From Mariprofundus micogutta (GTDB taxonomy: Bacteria; Pseudomonadota; Zetaproteobacteria; Mariprofundales; Mariprofundaceae), in contig NZ_BDFD01000001.1 of NCBI RefSeq assembly GCF_001895085.1, forward strand, positions 1-64,000: a stretch of 64,000 nucleotides of DNA. Reading direction: 5' to 3'. A program made the translations under genes and the position numbers. The notes below the pieces were generated by a model, which saw only the letters and a list, made by a program, of their open reading frames with translations, ran no database searches and had not been told where the DNA came from. The first letter of the stretch is position 1; every line of letters starts with the position of its first letter. Positions 1 through 8,234 of the stretch are shown here, piece after piece.

Positions 1-64
1 CAATCTGTTTGATGCTCTTCTTATGGACGTAAAAATCCCGCCTTACTTTTGCTTTCGTTTCCAC
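1..64 (-). CDS. istA: IS21-family transposase IstA, N-terminal fragment (cut by window edge)
   Basis: The minus strand from a GTG at 64-62 reads VETKAKVRRDFYVHKKSIKQ and on to the window edge. An AGGAGTG ribosome-binding site lies 7-8 bases upstream. This basic, helix-turn-helix-like opening is typical of IstA, the DDE transposase of IS21 elements. Only 21 codons are visible, so the call leans on the neighbouring element end, which carries the repeated terminal motifs of IS21 elements. Whether the rest of the gene is intact lies outside the window. Confidence 0.6.
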   Translation of the reverse strand, partial: METKAKVRRDFYVHKKSIKQI

Positions 65-117
65 TGTGATCACTCCTGTTTTTTCCTCCAACTAAATCAT
101 TAGCTGGGGATACTACA

Positions 118-174
118 GGGGGGTCAAATTTGGACGCTGATTTACCCCTCTAGGGGGTCAATTTTGAACGCTGA
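118..174. mobile_element. Terminal repeats of an IS21-like element
   Basis: Two tandem copies of a 21-23 base motif, GGGGTCAAATTTGGACGCTGA at 120-140 and a close variant (GGGGTCAATTTTGAACGCTGA) at 154-174, lie just outside the IstA start. IS21 elements carry such repeated transposase-binding motifs near their tips. The element probably ends at about 174-185, immediately before the cytochrome fragment. The other end is outside the window, so no target duplication can be checked. Confidence 0.6.
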
Positions 175-187
175 ATAACATTCGGGT

Positions 188-556
188 ATGCACATGATGA
201 ACCAGACTGGTGATAGCCGCATATCCCTCGGGCTTGGCCCTGAACAGAAGCAGCATCAACTGGCCAATATGCGATCTCACTTGAAGGCCGTGCAAAGCAT
301 AATAGGATTGATCTCTGCAGAACAGTTTGATGAAGCCTCAAAAGTCGCCCATAATCAACTGGGATTAACACCTGAAATGGAGCAGATGTGTAATATGTTC
401 ACAAATGATGATTTCAAATCTCTAGGGCTGGCTTTTCATCAGAGTGCCGATGACCTAGGAGAGGTACTGAAGAGCAAAAATCTCAATCATTCGCTGAAAG
501 CGCTGCATACAACAATGAATTATTGCATTAGTTGCCACGCCACATTTCGTCAGTAG
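188..556 (+). pseudogene. c-type cytochrome (c'/c556-like), 5' end removed by IS insertion
   Basis: This encodes a helical protein of about 122 residues that ends in CISCH, the CxxCH haem-attachment motif placed close to the C-terminus as in cytochrome c'/c556. The open frame begins with MHMMNQTGDSR directly beside the IS21-like end, with an in-frame stop at 176-178. It has no signal peptide. Cytochromes c must be exported for haem attachment, so the visible ORF is probably the mature part of a secreted cytochrome whose promoter and leader were displaced by the insertion. Judging the domain nearly complete rests on family resemblance. Confidence 0.65.
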
Positions 557-752
557 GTAGGTTGATCTTTCCCTCATTATCAAGCCACTTGATAACTTAA
601 TTAATAACTTTGTTGAATGGCTGAATGATCGGAGTTGGCCGTATCTCGCCGGTCACCACAGGCAACAGTCGGCTTATTTTGTTGAAAAACTCAGTCGAGT
701 ATCTCTGTTTTCTATGGTAAAATAAAACCACTGAAAAGTGGAGGTGACTACG

Positions 753-1292
753 ATGATGGGTTGTCAATCAGGTGGTCAGGAGAAGTTGTTCTACTCCTTC
801 AATCTTGAAGATCACGTTCCAAACAATCATCTGTTTCGAGGCATTGATAGCTATCTTGATCTGAGCGATCTGCGTAAGTATCTATCGGATTTTTATAGTC
901 ATACAGATAGGCCGTCGATTGATCCTGAACTGATGATTCGCATGCTGATCATTGGCTATAGCTTTGGCATTCGCTCCGAGCGTCGTCTGTGTGAAGAAAT
1001 TCACTTGAATCTGGCTTATCGCTGCTTCTGTCGACTGGGGCTCGAAGACAAAGTGCCTGATCACTCGACCTTCTCCAAGAATCGGCATGGCCGGTTTCGG
1101 GAAAGCGAAACTTTCCGCCATCTATTTGAAACTGTGTTGAAACAATGCATGTCAGAAGGATTGGTTAGCGGTGAAGGCTTCGCTATTGATGCCAGTGTTA
1201 TCAAATCTGATGCGAGCAAAGATCACAGTCTTCCGGGCAATGAACTGATCAACTGGAAGGATGAGGTCAAACCATCATTTCATCGAAAATAG
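753..1292 (+). pseudogene. IS1182/IS5-type transposase, C-terminally truncated
   Basis: The ATG at 753 follows GGAGGTG at 740-746. The product resembles the N-terminal half of IS1182/IS5-group transposases (InsH/DUF772 type). It has the opening that reads FYSFNLEDHVPNNHLFRGID, the segment RPSIDPELMIRMLIIGY, the segment VPDHSTFSKNRHGRF, and FAIDASVIKSDAS carrying the first acidic residue of the DDE triad. Family members run to roughly 350-500 residues. This one stops after about 180 and lacks the remaining catalytic region, so it should be inactive. I saw no continuation in other frames downstream. Confidence 0.8.
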
Positions 1293-1513
1293 TATGATAA
1301 GACTATTGTTTACAAGCATTTGCATCATCATGCGTCACCCTTTAAGGTTTTCTAATTCAAATCGTGATATTTCACGGTAACCCCGATTTCTCATGGGGAA
1401 GGGCCAACATATAGACAGCCCGACTTGTGATAGAGCGTCAGTTCAACAAGTGAGAAGAAATGTTTGATAAAACCCCGATGGGGAGGCTCACATCTCCCGA
1501 TATTGGGACGTGG

Positions 1514-1557
1514 TGTGCCTCCTTTTGTTTTCATATATAAAAACAAATGGAGGCACA
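1514..1557. repeat. Inverted repeat, about 18-bp arms
   Basis: The left arm TGTGCCTCCTTTTGTTTT (1514-1531) pairs with 1540-1557 with one mismatch and a short AT-rich loop. It could be a terminator or an element end. No gene is adjacent to assign it to. Confidence 0.5.
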
Positions 1558-1835
1558 AATGAAATCGCCACACCACCACCCTATAAATTGGGCACCCTTA
1601 TGATCAGTCGTCGCTGATCATTCAAGCTACAGTCGGCTATCAATCTGATATCTGATTTTTAAATTATGGGAAGTTCTTTGTTTCTACCGTGATACGGCAC
1701 GATGAAATAAGTAGCAAGGCGAAGGTATTGTCGAACCTAATCGGCATAAATCCGCGAAAGCGGTAGCTCGTGTCCATCAGGACAGCTCGTGGAAGCTCCG
1801 GATTGAGAAACCGGTAGAGCACCAACTTACCAAAC

Positions 1836-1866
1836 AAAAAGAGCCCAGCGAGGAACGCCAGACTCT
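1836..1866 (-). terminator. Probable terminator of the secreted-protein gene
   Basis: On the minus strand, a GC-rich stem with arms AGAGTCTGGCG and CGCTGGGCTCT (some G-U pairs) is followed by a run of Ts. It lies about 20 bases beyond the stop codon of the gene ending at 1884. The stop itself lies in a 22-bp perfect palindrome at 1875-1896. Confidence 0.55.
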
Positions 1867-1883
1867 CTCAGTCCAAATGCATT

Positions 1884-2981
1884 CTAGAATGCATTTAGTT
1901 GTTTTTTCACTTTATCCGACTGGAAAGTTAACAATGGTTTCTTTGATTGGTATATAAGGCTCACCTCACCTTCACTTGCTATCACTGCAATAGCGGCCCA
2001 GCCAAACCTACGATCATAATGATCAAAGTTGCTTGCATCCCTCTTTATCTTATTGGCAACTCCATATTTTTTGGAAAGCAGGCTATTCAAGCTATCGGCC
2101 AATAAATTTTCCCGACCTGGTACAGCGGGGAAAGTATAGACTGCCTCTGACAACTCATCCTTCAAATTGTAACGAAGCTGTAAATCTTTAGAGCCATCAA
2201 GAACTCCAGAACTATCATATGTATCTTTGAATTTAGATCCTTGAATTTTGGAAACTCTCGCACTTAATAAAGCAGCATCCATTTTTTGCTTTGTTGCAGA
2301 AATAAATTTAACTCCAAATAACTCAACGACCTCTGCTTCAAGATCCCATGCCTCTACCCTCTTTTTCTTTTCTTCCACAGCAGTATAGCCCTTAGGGCGC
2401 TCATACAACAAAATCTCTTTTGACCCGAAGAGAGATCTAGGTGTAATCACGCGTAGTTTGTCTATTACGGCCTGGGCCTGTACTGCCGGCAGGGAAAATG
2501 GCTGATATATTGGATCATCACGATCAACTGGCCGTAGATGATAATTTACAGAAGTCGGAATATTTTCTTTACCAATAATCGATTTCACATATTCCATTTG
2601 ACCTGCAGGAACTGAACCTTCTACTTCAGTTTTGAAATAAACATATAGTTCAATGGGCTTAAATTTATCTTTTGGTCCAAACTCTAGCTCTATCCACTTG
2701 TCGAACCGAATAACAGCAGTCTGCCTTTCCTCATCAACACTAATTATTTTACCAAAGTCAAATTGCCAATTGCCAAATGGACCATTCTCCGGCTCATCTC
2801 CATACTTGGAACAATCTTCTGAAGTATTCAAATTATCATTAATTGTTGGCTGAAATTTAAGCGCAATACAAGGAACCGCAGACCAACCTACAGGTGAATG
2901 CCATTTATCTTCTGCATAAGCAAAATCGGACACAATAACTAACACTGAAAACAAACAGCTAAAAATAAACTTCATCATCAC
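1884..2981 (-). CDS. Secreted protein of unknown function
   Basis: The product is 365 residues with a clear N-terminal signal peptide: basic MMMK, a hydrophobic core of about 15 residues, and an AYA-type cleavage site near residue 23. The mature part is rich in charged and aromatic residues, with no transmembrane segment or motif I recognise. Two early cysteines (in AVPCIALKF and SEDCSKYG) could form a disulfide. The region is AT-rich like the rest of the accessory DNA. It stands alone between insertion-element debris and the integrase module, and its role is unknown. Confidence 0.7.
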   Translation of the reverse strand: MMMKFIFSCLFSVLVIVSDFAYAEDKWHSPVGWSAVPCIALKFQPTINDNLNTSEDCSKYGDEPENGPFGNWQFDFGKIISVDEERQTAVIRFDKWIELEFGPKDKFKPIELYVYFKTEVEGSVPAGQMEYVKSIIGKENIPTSVNYHLRPVDRDDPIYQPFSLPAVQAQAVIDKLRVITPRSLFGSKEILLYERPKGYTAVEEKKKRVEAWDLEAEVVELFGVKFISATKQKMDAALLSARVSKIQGSKFKDTYDSSGVLDGSKDLQLRYNLKDELSEAVYTFPAVPGRENLLADSLNSLLSKKYGVANKIKRDASNFDHYDRRFGWAAIAVIASEGEVSLIYQSKKPLLTFQSDKVKKQLNAF

Positions 2982-3171
2982 CTCTCATATTTACTATTAA
3001 GTCGTACAATTTCCCAATAGGAATTAAACTATTGGAATTATTTATAGCACAATGAGAAATACAAGACAATCCTTATTTTCCAATCACTTACAATTCAAAG
3101 TTTGAACTCAATATCCGCGTCTTCTGATAACTTCATCCATGATCAGAAAGCAACCCGGACAAACAGCAACA

Positions 3172-3648
3172 TCAATGTATAACTTTGGATGGAAGATTAT
3201 CGCCTTCATACCAATCGCTGTATTCGGCCACAGCTTCATTAATGTACTCCCGAATATTTATTACCCAGGTCGAACCTTTCAAATCATGAATATTTTGATC
3301 CCATGCACACTGGATTATTTTTCCATATTGATTGATAGCGATAAGATCAAGCTGATTTACCACTGCGTCTTGAATGCATTTCCGTTCTAATTCTGAAAGT
3401 TTCACTACCCTTTGAATGACATCAACCCAATCAAGGTCCAGCGCCCTGTTGCGATAAGCTGCTAATACTTGAGCAAATTCATACTGAGCTTTTGAAAAAG
3501 ATTCGAAGTCAATAGGATCGTGCATCTCTGGTGTTACTATCAACCCTCCGAACACAGATGCGACAAAATCGAGATCATCTGGACCAATTGGATTCTGCTT
3601 ATCCAGAATTAACCGAATTGAATTTAAACTCATGGCTGATTGCTTCAT
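3172..3648 (-). CDS. Hypothetical protein downstream of integrase
   Basis: The ATG at 3648 follows TAAGGAGT, a good ribosome-binding site. The gene starts 12 bases after the recombinase stop, so the two are probably co-transcribed. The 158-residue product is acidic and mostly helical by appearance, with no signal peptide, membrane segment or recognised motif. Genes in this position of integrative elements often serve the element, but nothing in the sequence shows a specific role. Confidence 0.6.
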   Translation of the reverse strand: MKQSAMSLNSIRLILDKQNPIGPDDLDFVASVFGGLIVTPEMHDPIDFESFSKAQYEFAQVLAAYRNRALDLDWVDVIQRVVKLSELERKCIQDAVVNQLDLIAINQYGKIIQCAWDQNIHDLKGSTWVINIREYINEAVAEYSDWYEGDNLPSKVIH

Positions 3649-3660
3649 ACTTACTCCTTA

Positions 3661-4560
3661 TTACCTCAAATAGGTATTAATTTCTGACACTCTGAAATGT
3701 CCGATTTCTTGACTTACAGCCAGTCTCGACTGATCCCAGGTGAACCCTTGTTCCTGGAAACTTTTCACCAATTCTTGTACTCGTGAATGTCTCAATCCAT
3801 GCGCTCCACGTGACCAAGAAAATAAGTCCTTACTGGTTACTGAAAAATTCTTTGCCCACTCTTCACCAGATGGAAAATCATAGTGCTGCTCAAACGATCT
3901 ACCATCTTCCCCACGTTCACTCTTAATCATACGAGTTTCATCCAAGCGAAAGGCTTCCAATCTCTCAGACAGCTCTTCTCCTAGTATGATCGTTCTATCC
4001 AAGCCGCCCTTTCCGGTTACTGTGTAATACACTCCCTCTCGACCAGAAAAACGATAATCAACAAGCTGGCTAAGTCGTTGCTCAGATATTTGGGCAGGAA
4101 ATTCTGCAGCAGGCCTTAGATTATTAATTTCTGAAACTCTCAATGCACCTTCATACACCACCTCAGTCATCAAACCATAGACAGGAGGCTGGTTTGCTAT
4201 AATTTCTTTAATGTGAGGCTGTAAATATGCTCTCCCATCAGTCGGAGCATCGCTACTTCTGGATGGCACCAAAGAACCAAAATCAACTGGGGTTCCGTGC
4301 ACGATTTGATGAGCATCTGACAGCGCTTTTGAATATCCAGAAATTGTTCCCGATGAGTAGCCAGATAGATTTAGGGCTTTAATTTCAGCCCGTGCCATTT
4401 CAACTGTAATATCTTTAATTCTAAATATCCCTTCTCGCTCAAATATCCTTCCTGCAGCACGCCCTAATTCAGCAGTCCTCCGGTTCAAAGTCACCTCCGC
4501 CTTATAGCCATTTACTCCAGCTCTTTTTTGATCAATATTACTCCACCCACGTAAATCCAT
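3661..4560 (-). CDS. Tyrosine recombinase (integrase)
   Basis: The C-terminal catalytic domain shows the full active-site set of tyrosine recombinases. In order these are Arg in GALRVSEI, Lys in TGKGGLDRT, HxxR in HGLRHSRVQ, the second His in IGHFRVSE, and a terminal Tyr in NTYLR. An N-terminal helical core-binding-like region precedes it. The frame stays open up to 4776 but that overlaps the upstream gene by 170 bases. ATG 4560 is the first ATG after the upstream stop at 4607, although it lacks a clear ribosome-binding site, so the start is uncertain. The enzyme probably integrates and excises the surrounding element at the tRNA gene at 8235-8311. Confidence 0.85.
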   Translation of the reverse strand: MDLRGWSNIDQKRAGVNGYKAEVTLNRRTAELGRAAGRIFEREGIFRIKDITVEMARAEIKALNLSGYSSGTISGYSKALSDAHQIVHGTPVDFGSLVPSRSSDAPTDGRAYLQPHIKEIIANQPPVYGLMTEVVYEGALRVSEINNLRPAAEFPAQISEQRLSQLVDYRFSGREGVYYTVTGKGGLDRTIILGEELSERLEAFRLDETRMIKSERGEDGRSFEQHYDFPSGEEWAKNFSVTSKDLFSWSRGAHGLRHSRVQELVKSFQEQGFTWDQSRLAVSQEIGHFRVSEINTYLR

Positions 4561-4606
4561 ATGCTTTAAAAACAATCTGGATGCCTGTTCTTTTGCTGGT
4601 ATTTGC

Positions 4607-5080
4607 TTAGCTATGAAGCTCCCCCTCTTTTTCCCATCTTTTAATAGACCGAAAAATAGTACTTCTATCAGCAGAGACTCTCCTATACCTGCGCAACCAG
4701 TCCCTGATGGCAGCAAGTGATGCTGCCTGCCTGTGTAATTCCAATATTTCAGCACGATAAGGATTAAGTTTTGCATGCAAATATTTACGTTTCACACCCA
4801 GCTTTTTTATTCGCCTTATATCTTCAAGCTGAACACCCAGTTCATCTGGATCCAAACTTCTTATTTCTCGCCTATCTGGTTTTTGTGAAGTACGCATACG
4901 ATGAGATATCCACCCTCGAATTTGATCGGCAGGTGCCAATGCAATCGCTTGCGACAGGACCACAGAAAGTGCTTCTGCATCAGCCATACGTTGTTGCTTC
5001 GGATTGTTGTAGCCATGCTGTTGCATACAATCAAATATGCAACAGGCAAGATCCTTTCTATGCTGATTGTTTAGCGGCAT
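4607..5080 (-). CDS. HTH-containing partner protein of the integrase module
   Basis: The 157-residue basic product ends in a helix-turn-helix-like segment: it runs from RAEILELHRQ through LAAIRDWL to STIFRSIKRWEKEG, resembling resolvase-type DNA-binding tails. It lies directly upstream of the integrase gene on the same strand and is probably translated just before it. A role as accessory DNA-binding protein or regulator for recombination is inference from position and the HTH. I cannot name the family. Confidence 0.65.
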   Translation of the reverse strand: MPLNNQHRKDLACCIFDCMQQHGYNNPKQQRMADAEALSVVLSQAIALAPADQIRGWISHRMRTSQKPDRREIRSLDPDELGVQLEDIRRIKKLGVKRKYLHAKLNPYRAEILELHRQAASLAAIRDWLRRYRRVSADRSTIFRSIKRWEKEGELHS

Positions 5081-5101
5081 TTACAACATTTCCTCAATCT
5101 C

Positions 5102-5132
5102 GCGCAGACGGCGCATCTTGCGCCGTCTGCGC
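5102..5132. repeat. GC-rich perfect hairpin (14-bp arms, 3-base loop)
   Basis: GCGCAGACGGCGCA at 5102-5115 pairs perfectly with 5119-5132 across the loop TCT. It lies upstream of the HTH/integrase genes in an otherwise AT-rich region. It has no T-run on either side, so a simple terminator is unlikely. Confidence 0.7.
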
Positions 5133-5255
5133 AGAAAATGCAACGCGCTGCTCGTGCGCAGCACGGGCGTAGCTTGGGGCTTTGCGACCTACCGACCCTG
5201 GCGAAGCCAGGCCCCGAGGTAGATGAGTAAAGACACAAAAAGCAGCGCACAACTT

Positions 5256-5315
5256 GCCCTTCCAAGAGTTTGGAATGGGGGACCGTGGGGCCCCGTTTCA
5301 AACTCTTGGAAGGGC
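5256..5315. repeat. Long inverted repeat (17-bp perfect arms, 26-base GC-rich loop)
   Basis: GCCCTTCCAAGAGTTTG at 5256-5272 is exactly complementary to 5299-5315. The loop contains a further GGGG/CCCC pairing. Together with the hairpin at 5102-5132 it forms a GC-rich, structured, gene-free block of about 240 bases inside the integrative element. A recombination, replication or transfer site is possible, but this is not shown. Confidence 0.7.
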
Positions 5316-5344
5316 CGACGCTAGCCAGCTCGCCAAACATCCAC

Positions 5345-5737
5345 TCACCATCCACAGTAGTGGACTCCAAGCTGAGCAATTATCACCCTTCGCTCCAGAT
5401 CAATGTGAGCAAAAACATGACATGGCGTGCAATCGAGCCCGGACATTTTGAATAACTCTTGCCCCTTGTATGCATTGAAATAGGAATACATCGCAATCAA
5501 AAAAACAGCCTCCCCTGGACTTAATTCTCTCAGCCCCTCTTTAATTGCTTTCCAGTTTGGGCGTAGTTGATCTTTGTCTGTCGCTTTCTCAATAGAGTGA
5601 ATATCTTCGCAACGAAAGAAGTGTTCCCCCGCAACAGAAATCCCTTTCTTCCACGCATCTAAAAATTTTCCACTATCTGGAATCAAACCTTCACTTCTAC
5701 CATTCAATTGCATATAAACCTCCTTTGTATTATCCAA
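5345..5737 (-). CDS. Hypothetical protein, integrative-element gene
   Basis: The 130-residue product begins MDNTKEVYMQLNGR. A second ATG at residue 9 (5713) is preceded by a better purine-rich stretch (AAGGAGG), so translation may start at 5713. It is soluble, with 4 cysteines in the C-terminal half (two in a C-x2-C arrangement, DCTPCHVF), and matches no motif I recognise. It sits in the same orientation as the rep-like and integrase genes. Confidence 0.55.
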   Translation of the reverse strand: MDNTKEVYMQLNGRSEGLIPDSGKFLDAWKKGISVAGEHFFRCEDIHSIEKATDKDQLRPNWKAIKEGLRELSPGEAVFLIAMYSYFNAYKGQELFKMSGLDCTPCHVFAHIDLERRVIIAQLGVHYCGW

Positions 5738-5786
5738 ACTTTAATGTTCCATTTAGATATCATAAGTAACTCTCCAGTCATTTATT

Positions 5787-6626
5787 TTAACTTTCGGAAA
5801 CACACACACGACCTGTAACCACAGCTATTGGAAGTGAGACTACAAAACCCTCACCACGTACATAACGGTCATCTAACTCAGCGGGTTTACCATCCAAGAG
5901 AATTAGCTTCCCAGCACCTCCATCTGTAATAATTTCTTGCACGCGAGCTTCAATTTCAGTAGCTCTTTGTTCCTCAATATCAGATTCCTGACCAACAGCT
6001 GGTCCAAGTTCCCCAGCTTCAGCCTTGCGGGCCATACTTCGCATCCATGCTGGCAACGACCTAGCTGACTTGTATCCAGATTCGACTGCGGCCACGAATC
6101 TCGCCTGTTGTTCAGTACTTGATAAAAGTAACAAGCGATTGACTTCAGAAATTACGTCTGAAGCAAGACCATCCATCACAATACTAAATTCCCCCAACAA
6201 CACATGTGCTGTTGTTGTTTTTTCTCTGTTAGTAGAAACAAGATCTGTTATTTGTGCATGGTTTTCCCCATCACTGGAATTCTTCGAGCTCTGGTTTTTA
6301 CCGAAGTTCGGAGATTCCGTGGTTTCGGTAGATTCCTCTCGAATTACAATCTCCCTACCTTTCAGTTTTCCTGTGTTTGGGTCACGCACGACCTTCACTT
6401 GATAGAGTCCCAAAAGCTCAAGCTCCTCTCTGGCTTTTTTCCACCGAACCTCACCTATGCCCAGTTTTTCTCGAGTCCATCCTGGCATTACTTTCCAATT
6501 ATCTGGCCGAGACATAAGAAACACCCAAACTGCCAATGCATCCGCTTGCCCTATCAATTCAATAGTTATGGTAGATAAAGTGGTCCAGCGCAAACGACCT
6601 TCTTTCTTGAGTCGGTCGATACTCAT
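5787..6626 (-). CDS. Replication-initiator-like / winged-helix protein
   Basis: The 279-residue product has an N-terminal winged-helix-like region (ALAVWVFLMSRP, then LGIGEVRWKKAREELELLGL) of the kind found at the start of phage O-like and DnaD-like replication proteins. A low-complexity Ser/Thr/Asn linker follows, then a helical middle (LPAWMRSMARKAEAGE) that also recalls phage replication proteins. It starts within the last bases of the excisionase-like gene (ATGA overlap), so the two are translationally coupled. Replication or regulatory function is inferred; the family is not certain. Confidence 0.6.
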   Translation of the reverse strand: MSIDRLKKEGRLRWTTLSTITIELIGQADALAVWVFLMSRPDNWKVMPGWTREKLGIGEVRWKKAREELELLGLYQVKVVRDPNTGKLKGREIVIREESTETTESPNFGKNQSSKNSSDGENHAQITDLVSTNREKTTTAHVLLGEFSIVMDGLASDVISEVNRLLLLSSTEQQARFVAAVESGYKSARSLPAWMRSMARKAEAGELGPAVGQESDIEEQRATEIEARVQEIITDGGAGKLILLDGKPAELDDRYVRGEGFVVSLPIAVVTGRVCVSES

Positions 6627-6976
6627 TGCTGTGTTCCTCTTCTTTTTTCAACCTGTACTGATTTTCTGGGCCGACCTCTTTTTTTGCTATTCTCGCAGCC
6701 TGTTTTAAATTTCTGTCTACTTTCTCGTTTACGAGCCGATGCAGCATTTTCTCCACGACGACAATAAACTGGATTAAATTCACCTGCTGAACGTAAGTTT
6801 GTTTTCTCAAACTTCTCTATATCAGATAAAAACCATCGACGGCGACCACTAGGAAGTACAAATGCATCAGGCATTTTTTTTCTTCTACACCAATCCCAAA
6901 TCGTCCAGGCGCATACCTGCCACCGAACAGAAAGCTGCTTTTGAGTTATTAATAATTGGGTTTGCTTTGTTTCCAT
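6623..6976 (-). CDS. Excisionase/AlpA-like MerR-type HTH protein
   Basis: The first 60 residues form a short winged HTH, roughly ITQKQLSVRWQVCAWTIWDW, then PSGRRRWFLSDIEKFE, the pattern of excisionase and AlpA regulators (helix, turn, recognition helix, wing, then the DIxxFE helix). The C-terminal half is strongly basic and includes KRGRPRKS, an AT-hook-like stretch. It overlaps the downstream rep-like gene by four bases and is divergent from the gene at 7058. It probably controls excision or element gene expression. Confidence 0.7.
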   Translation of the reverse strand: METKQTQLLITQKQLSVRWQVCAWTIWDWCRRKKMPDAFVLPSGRRRWFLSDIEKFEKTNLRSAGEFNPVYCRRGENAASARKRESRQKFKTGCENSKKRGRPRKSVQVEKRRGTQQ

Positions 6977-7057
6977 AGGGCCAATTATTTCCTATCCCTA
7001 ACCCATGTAACCTTTCTTTCTGCTTGTAATAATGGTTAGCTTGTAAATAATTAATTC

Positions 7058-8044
7058 ATGGAACCTCTAGACCACCTAAAAAGCAAAGTATGGGTACATG
7101 AAGTAAAAACATTGACTCAAACAACGAACATGCATGCTGCAGGGGAAGTTTTAGATAAACACTTTGTTACAGACAATGAATATAGAAAAAAATTACAGCA
7201 TATATGGCGCGGAAGACAAAGTGCCGAACAACATGTAAAGGGAATTTCTCAAAAGCTATCTGAAATAAATCATAGTCCTGAAATTGAAGCAAGATTGCTT
7301 CGACTATATTTCGATGGCCCTCATAATCTATGGCACCATTACCGGCTTCCATCGATCGCCATTAGCACCCCATTAGGTCAACCTCTGCAAAAGTGGGAAT
7401 GCAAGAACAGCGATCTGGATTCGGCTAATGCGCCTCATATTACCATCGATCAAAATGAATTTGATCTAACATTTTTTTTTAAGTCAATTACAGGCTTTAT
7501 GTCATCCATAGAGGCATACTCACTACACCTATCATATTCAAGAGTGCTTGATATAGCTGATTCAAATGTAAATAAATCACATCGGTTCTATTGTGATCAA
7601 AGTTTTATGATGGCTGCCTCTGAAATTGAGTCGATGGTTCTAGCTTCAATGAAAATGCTCGAACAATGCTACAATCAAATGCCCAATAAATTATTAGGTG
7701 TATCAAAAATTGAATATATCAAAGCTGCCTGGAATCAAGCATCATTTCAAAACAAAGTGATCCATCGATCATTTGCATCAGAGGCTGAGAAAATAATTAT
7801 TACTCGCTCATTTCCAGAGCTATCTGAATTTGACCCTAACCCAATTCCAGAGATTTTTCCCGACTTGTTCATCAAAATATTTAGTGCGCGTAAAAAAACT
7901 GCTGGTCGAGGCCGCCCAAAAGTAAATATCGATGATGCCCTAAGAAAAAAAGCGGCGGGTTACACTCAAGCTCAAATAGCAAAGAGCCAAGGGGTTTCCC
8001 AACAAGCAGTTTCACTATCTCTGAAGAAGCTCGGTCAAGCATGA
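7058..8044 (+). CDS. Unknown protein with C-terminal HTH
   Basis: The 328-residue product has a long N-terminal region of no recognised family. The tail is basic (KKTAGRGRPKVN) and followed by a clear helix-turn-helix, ALRKKAAGYTQAQIAKSQGV then SQQAVSLSLKKLGQA, the pattern of resolvase-type or sigma-4-type HTHs. It is transcribed away from the excisionase-like gene and towards the tRNA-side end of the element. It is AT-rich, like other element genes. No strong ribosome-binding site precedes the ATG. A regulator, element defence gene or recombination accessory protein are all possible. Confidence 0.65.
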   Translation: MEPLDHLKSKVWVHEVKTLTQTTNMHAAGEVLDKHFVTDNEYRKKLQHIWRGRQSAEQHVKGISQKLSEINHSPEIEARLLRLYFDGPHNLWHHYRLPSIAISTPLGQPLQKWECKNSDLDSANAPHITIDQNEFDLTFFFKSITGFMSSIEAYSLHLSYSRVLDIADSNVNKSHRFYCDQSFMMAASEIESMVLASMKMLEQCYNQMPNKLLGVSKIEYIKAAWNQASFQNKVIHRSFASEAEKIIITRSFPELSEFDPNPIPEIFPDLFIKIFSARKKTAGRGRPKVNIDDALRKKAAGYTQAQIAKSQGVSQQAVSLSLKKLGQA

Positions 8045-8120
8045 TTCATTGATATACAATTAAACAGATTTTCTTACAAAAACTATAGATCGCAATCAAT
8101 TTTTCAGACAAATCAAAAGC

Positions 8121-8141
8121 ATGGGGCACACATGGGGCACA
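8121..8141. repeat. Tandem direct repeat, probable integrase arm sites
   Basis: ATGGGGCACA occurs at 8121-8130 and 8132-8141, about 100 bases inside the tRNA 3' end. Short direct repeats this close to a tRNA attachment site are typical of arm-type sites bound by tyrosine integrases. A GGGAGCC/GGCCCCC hairpin lies at about 8189-8206. Confidence 0.55.
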
Positions 8142-8234
8142 GGGCGCCCCATATAATCTAATAGATTCCAATGTAAACCAAAAGACAAGGGAGCCAAAAG
8201 GCCCCCTAAAGCACTGCTATTACTAGCATTAGTA

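Larger units (their letters stand above)
1293..1883. other. Gene-free stretch between transposase remnant and secreted-protein gene
   Basis: No supportable gene is seen in these 590 bases. They hold an 18-bp imperfect inverted repeat at 1514-1557, a direct repeat AGCTCGTG (about 1767 and 1785) flanking a GTCC/GGAC hairpin, and a terminator-like hairpin at 1836-1866. The texture suggests decayed insertion-element DNA or a structured non-coding element, but I could not match it to a known RNA family. Confidence 0.4.

Noticed and set aside
1391-1579. 62-residue open frame on the minus strand
   Set aside because: It lies across the inverted repeat, with no start signal and no protein-like pattern.
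1700-1830. Possible ribozyme or group II intron fragment
   Set aside because: CTGATG and GAAA-type strings occur, but the conserved stems and domain V pattern could not be completed.
4771-5172. 133-residue open frame opposite the HTH gene
   Set aside because: It is antisense to a better-supported gene and runs into the palindromic block.
5071-5455. Several overlapping open frames in the GC-rich hairpin block
   Set aside because: They exist on both strands only because the block is palindromic and GC-rich. They have no ribosome-binding sites or protein-like composition.
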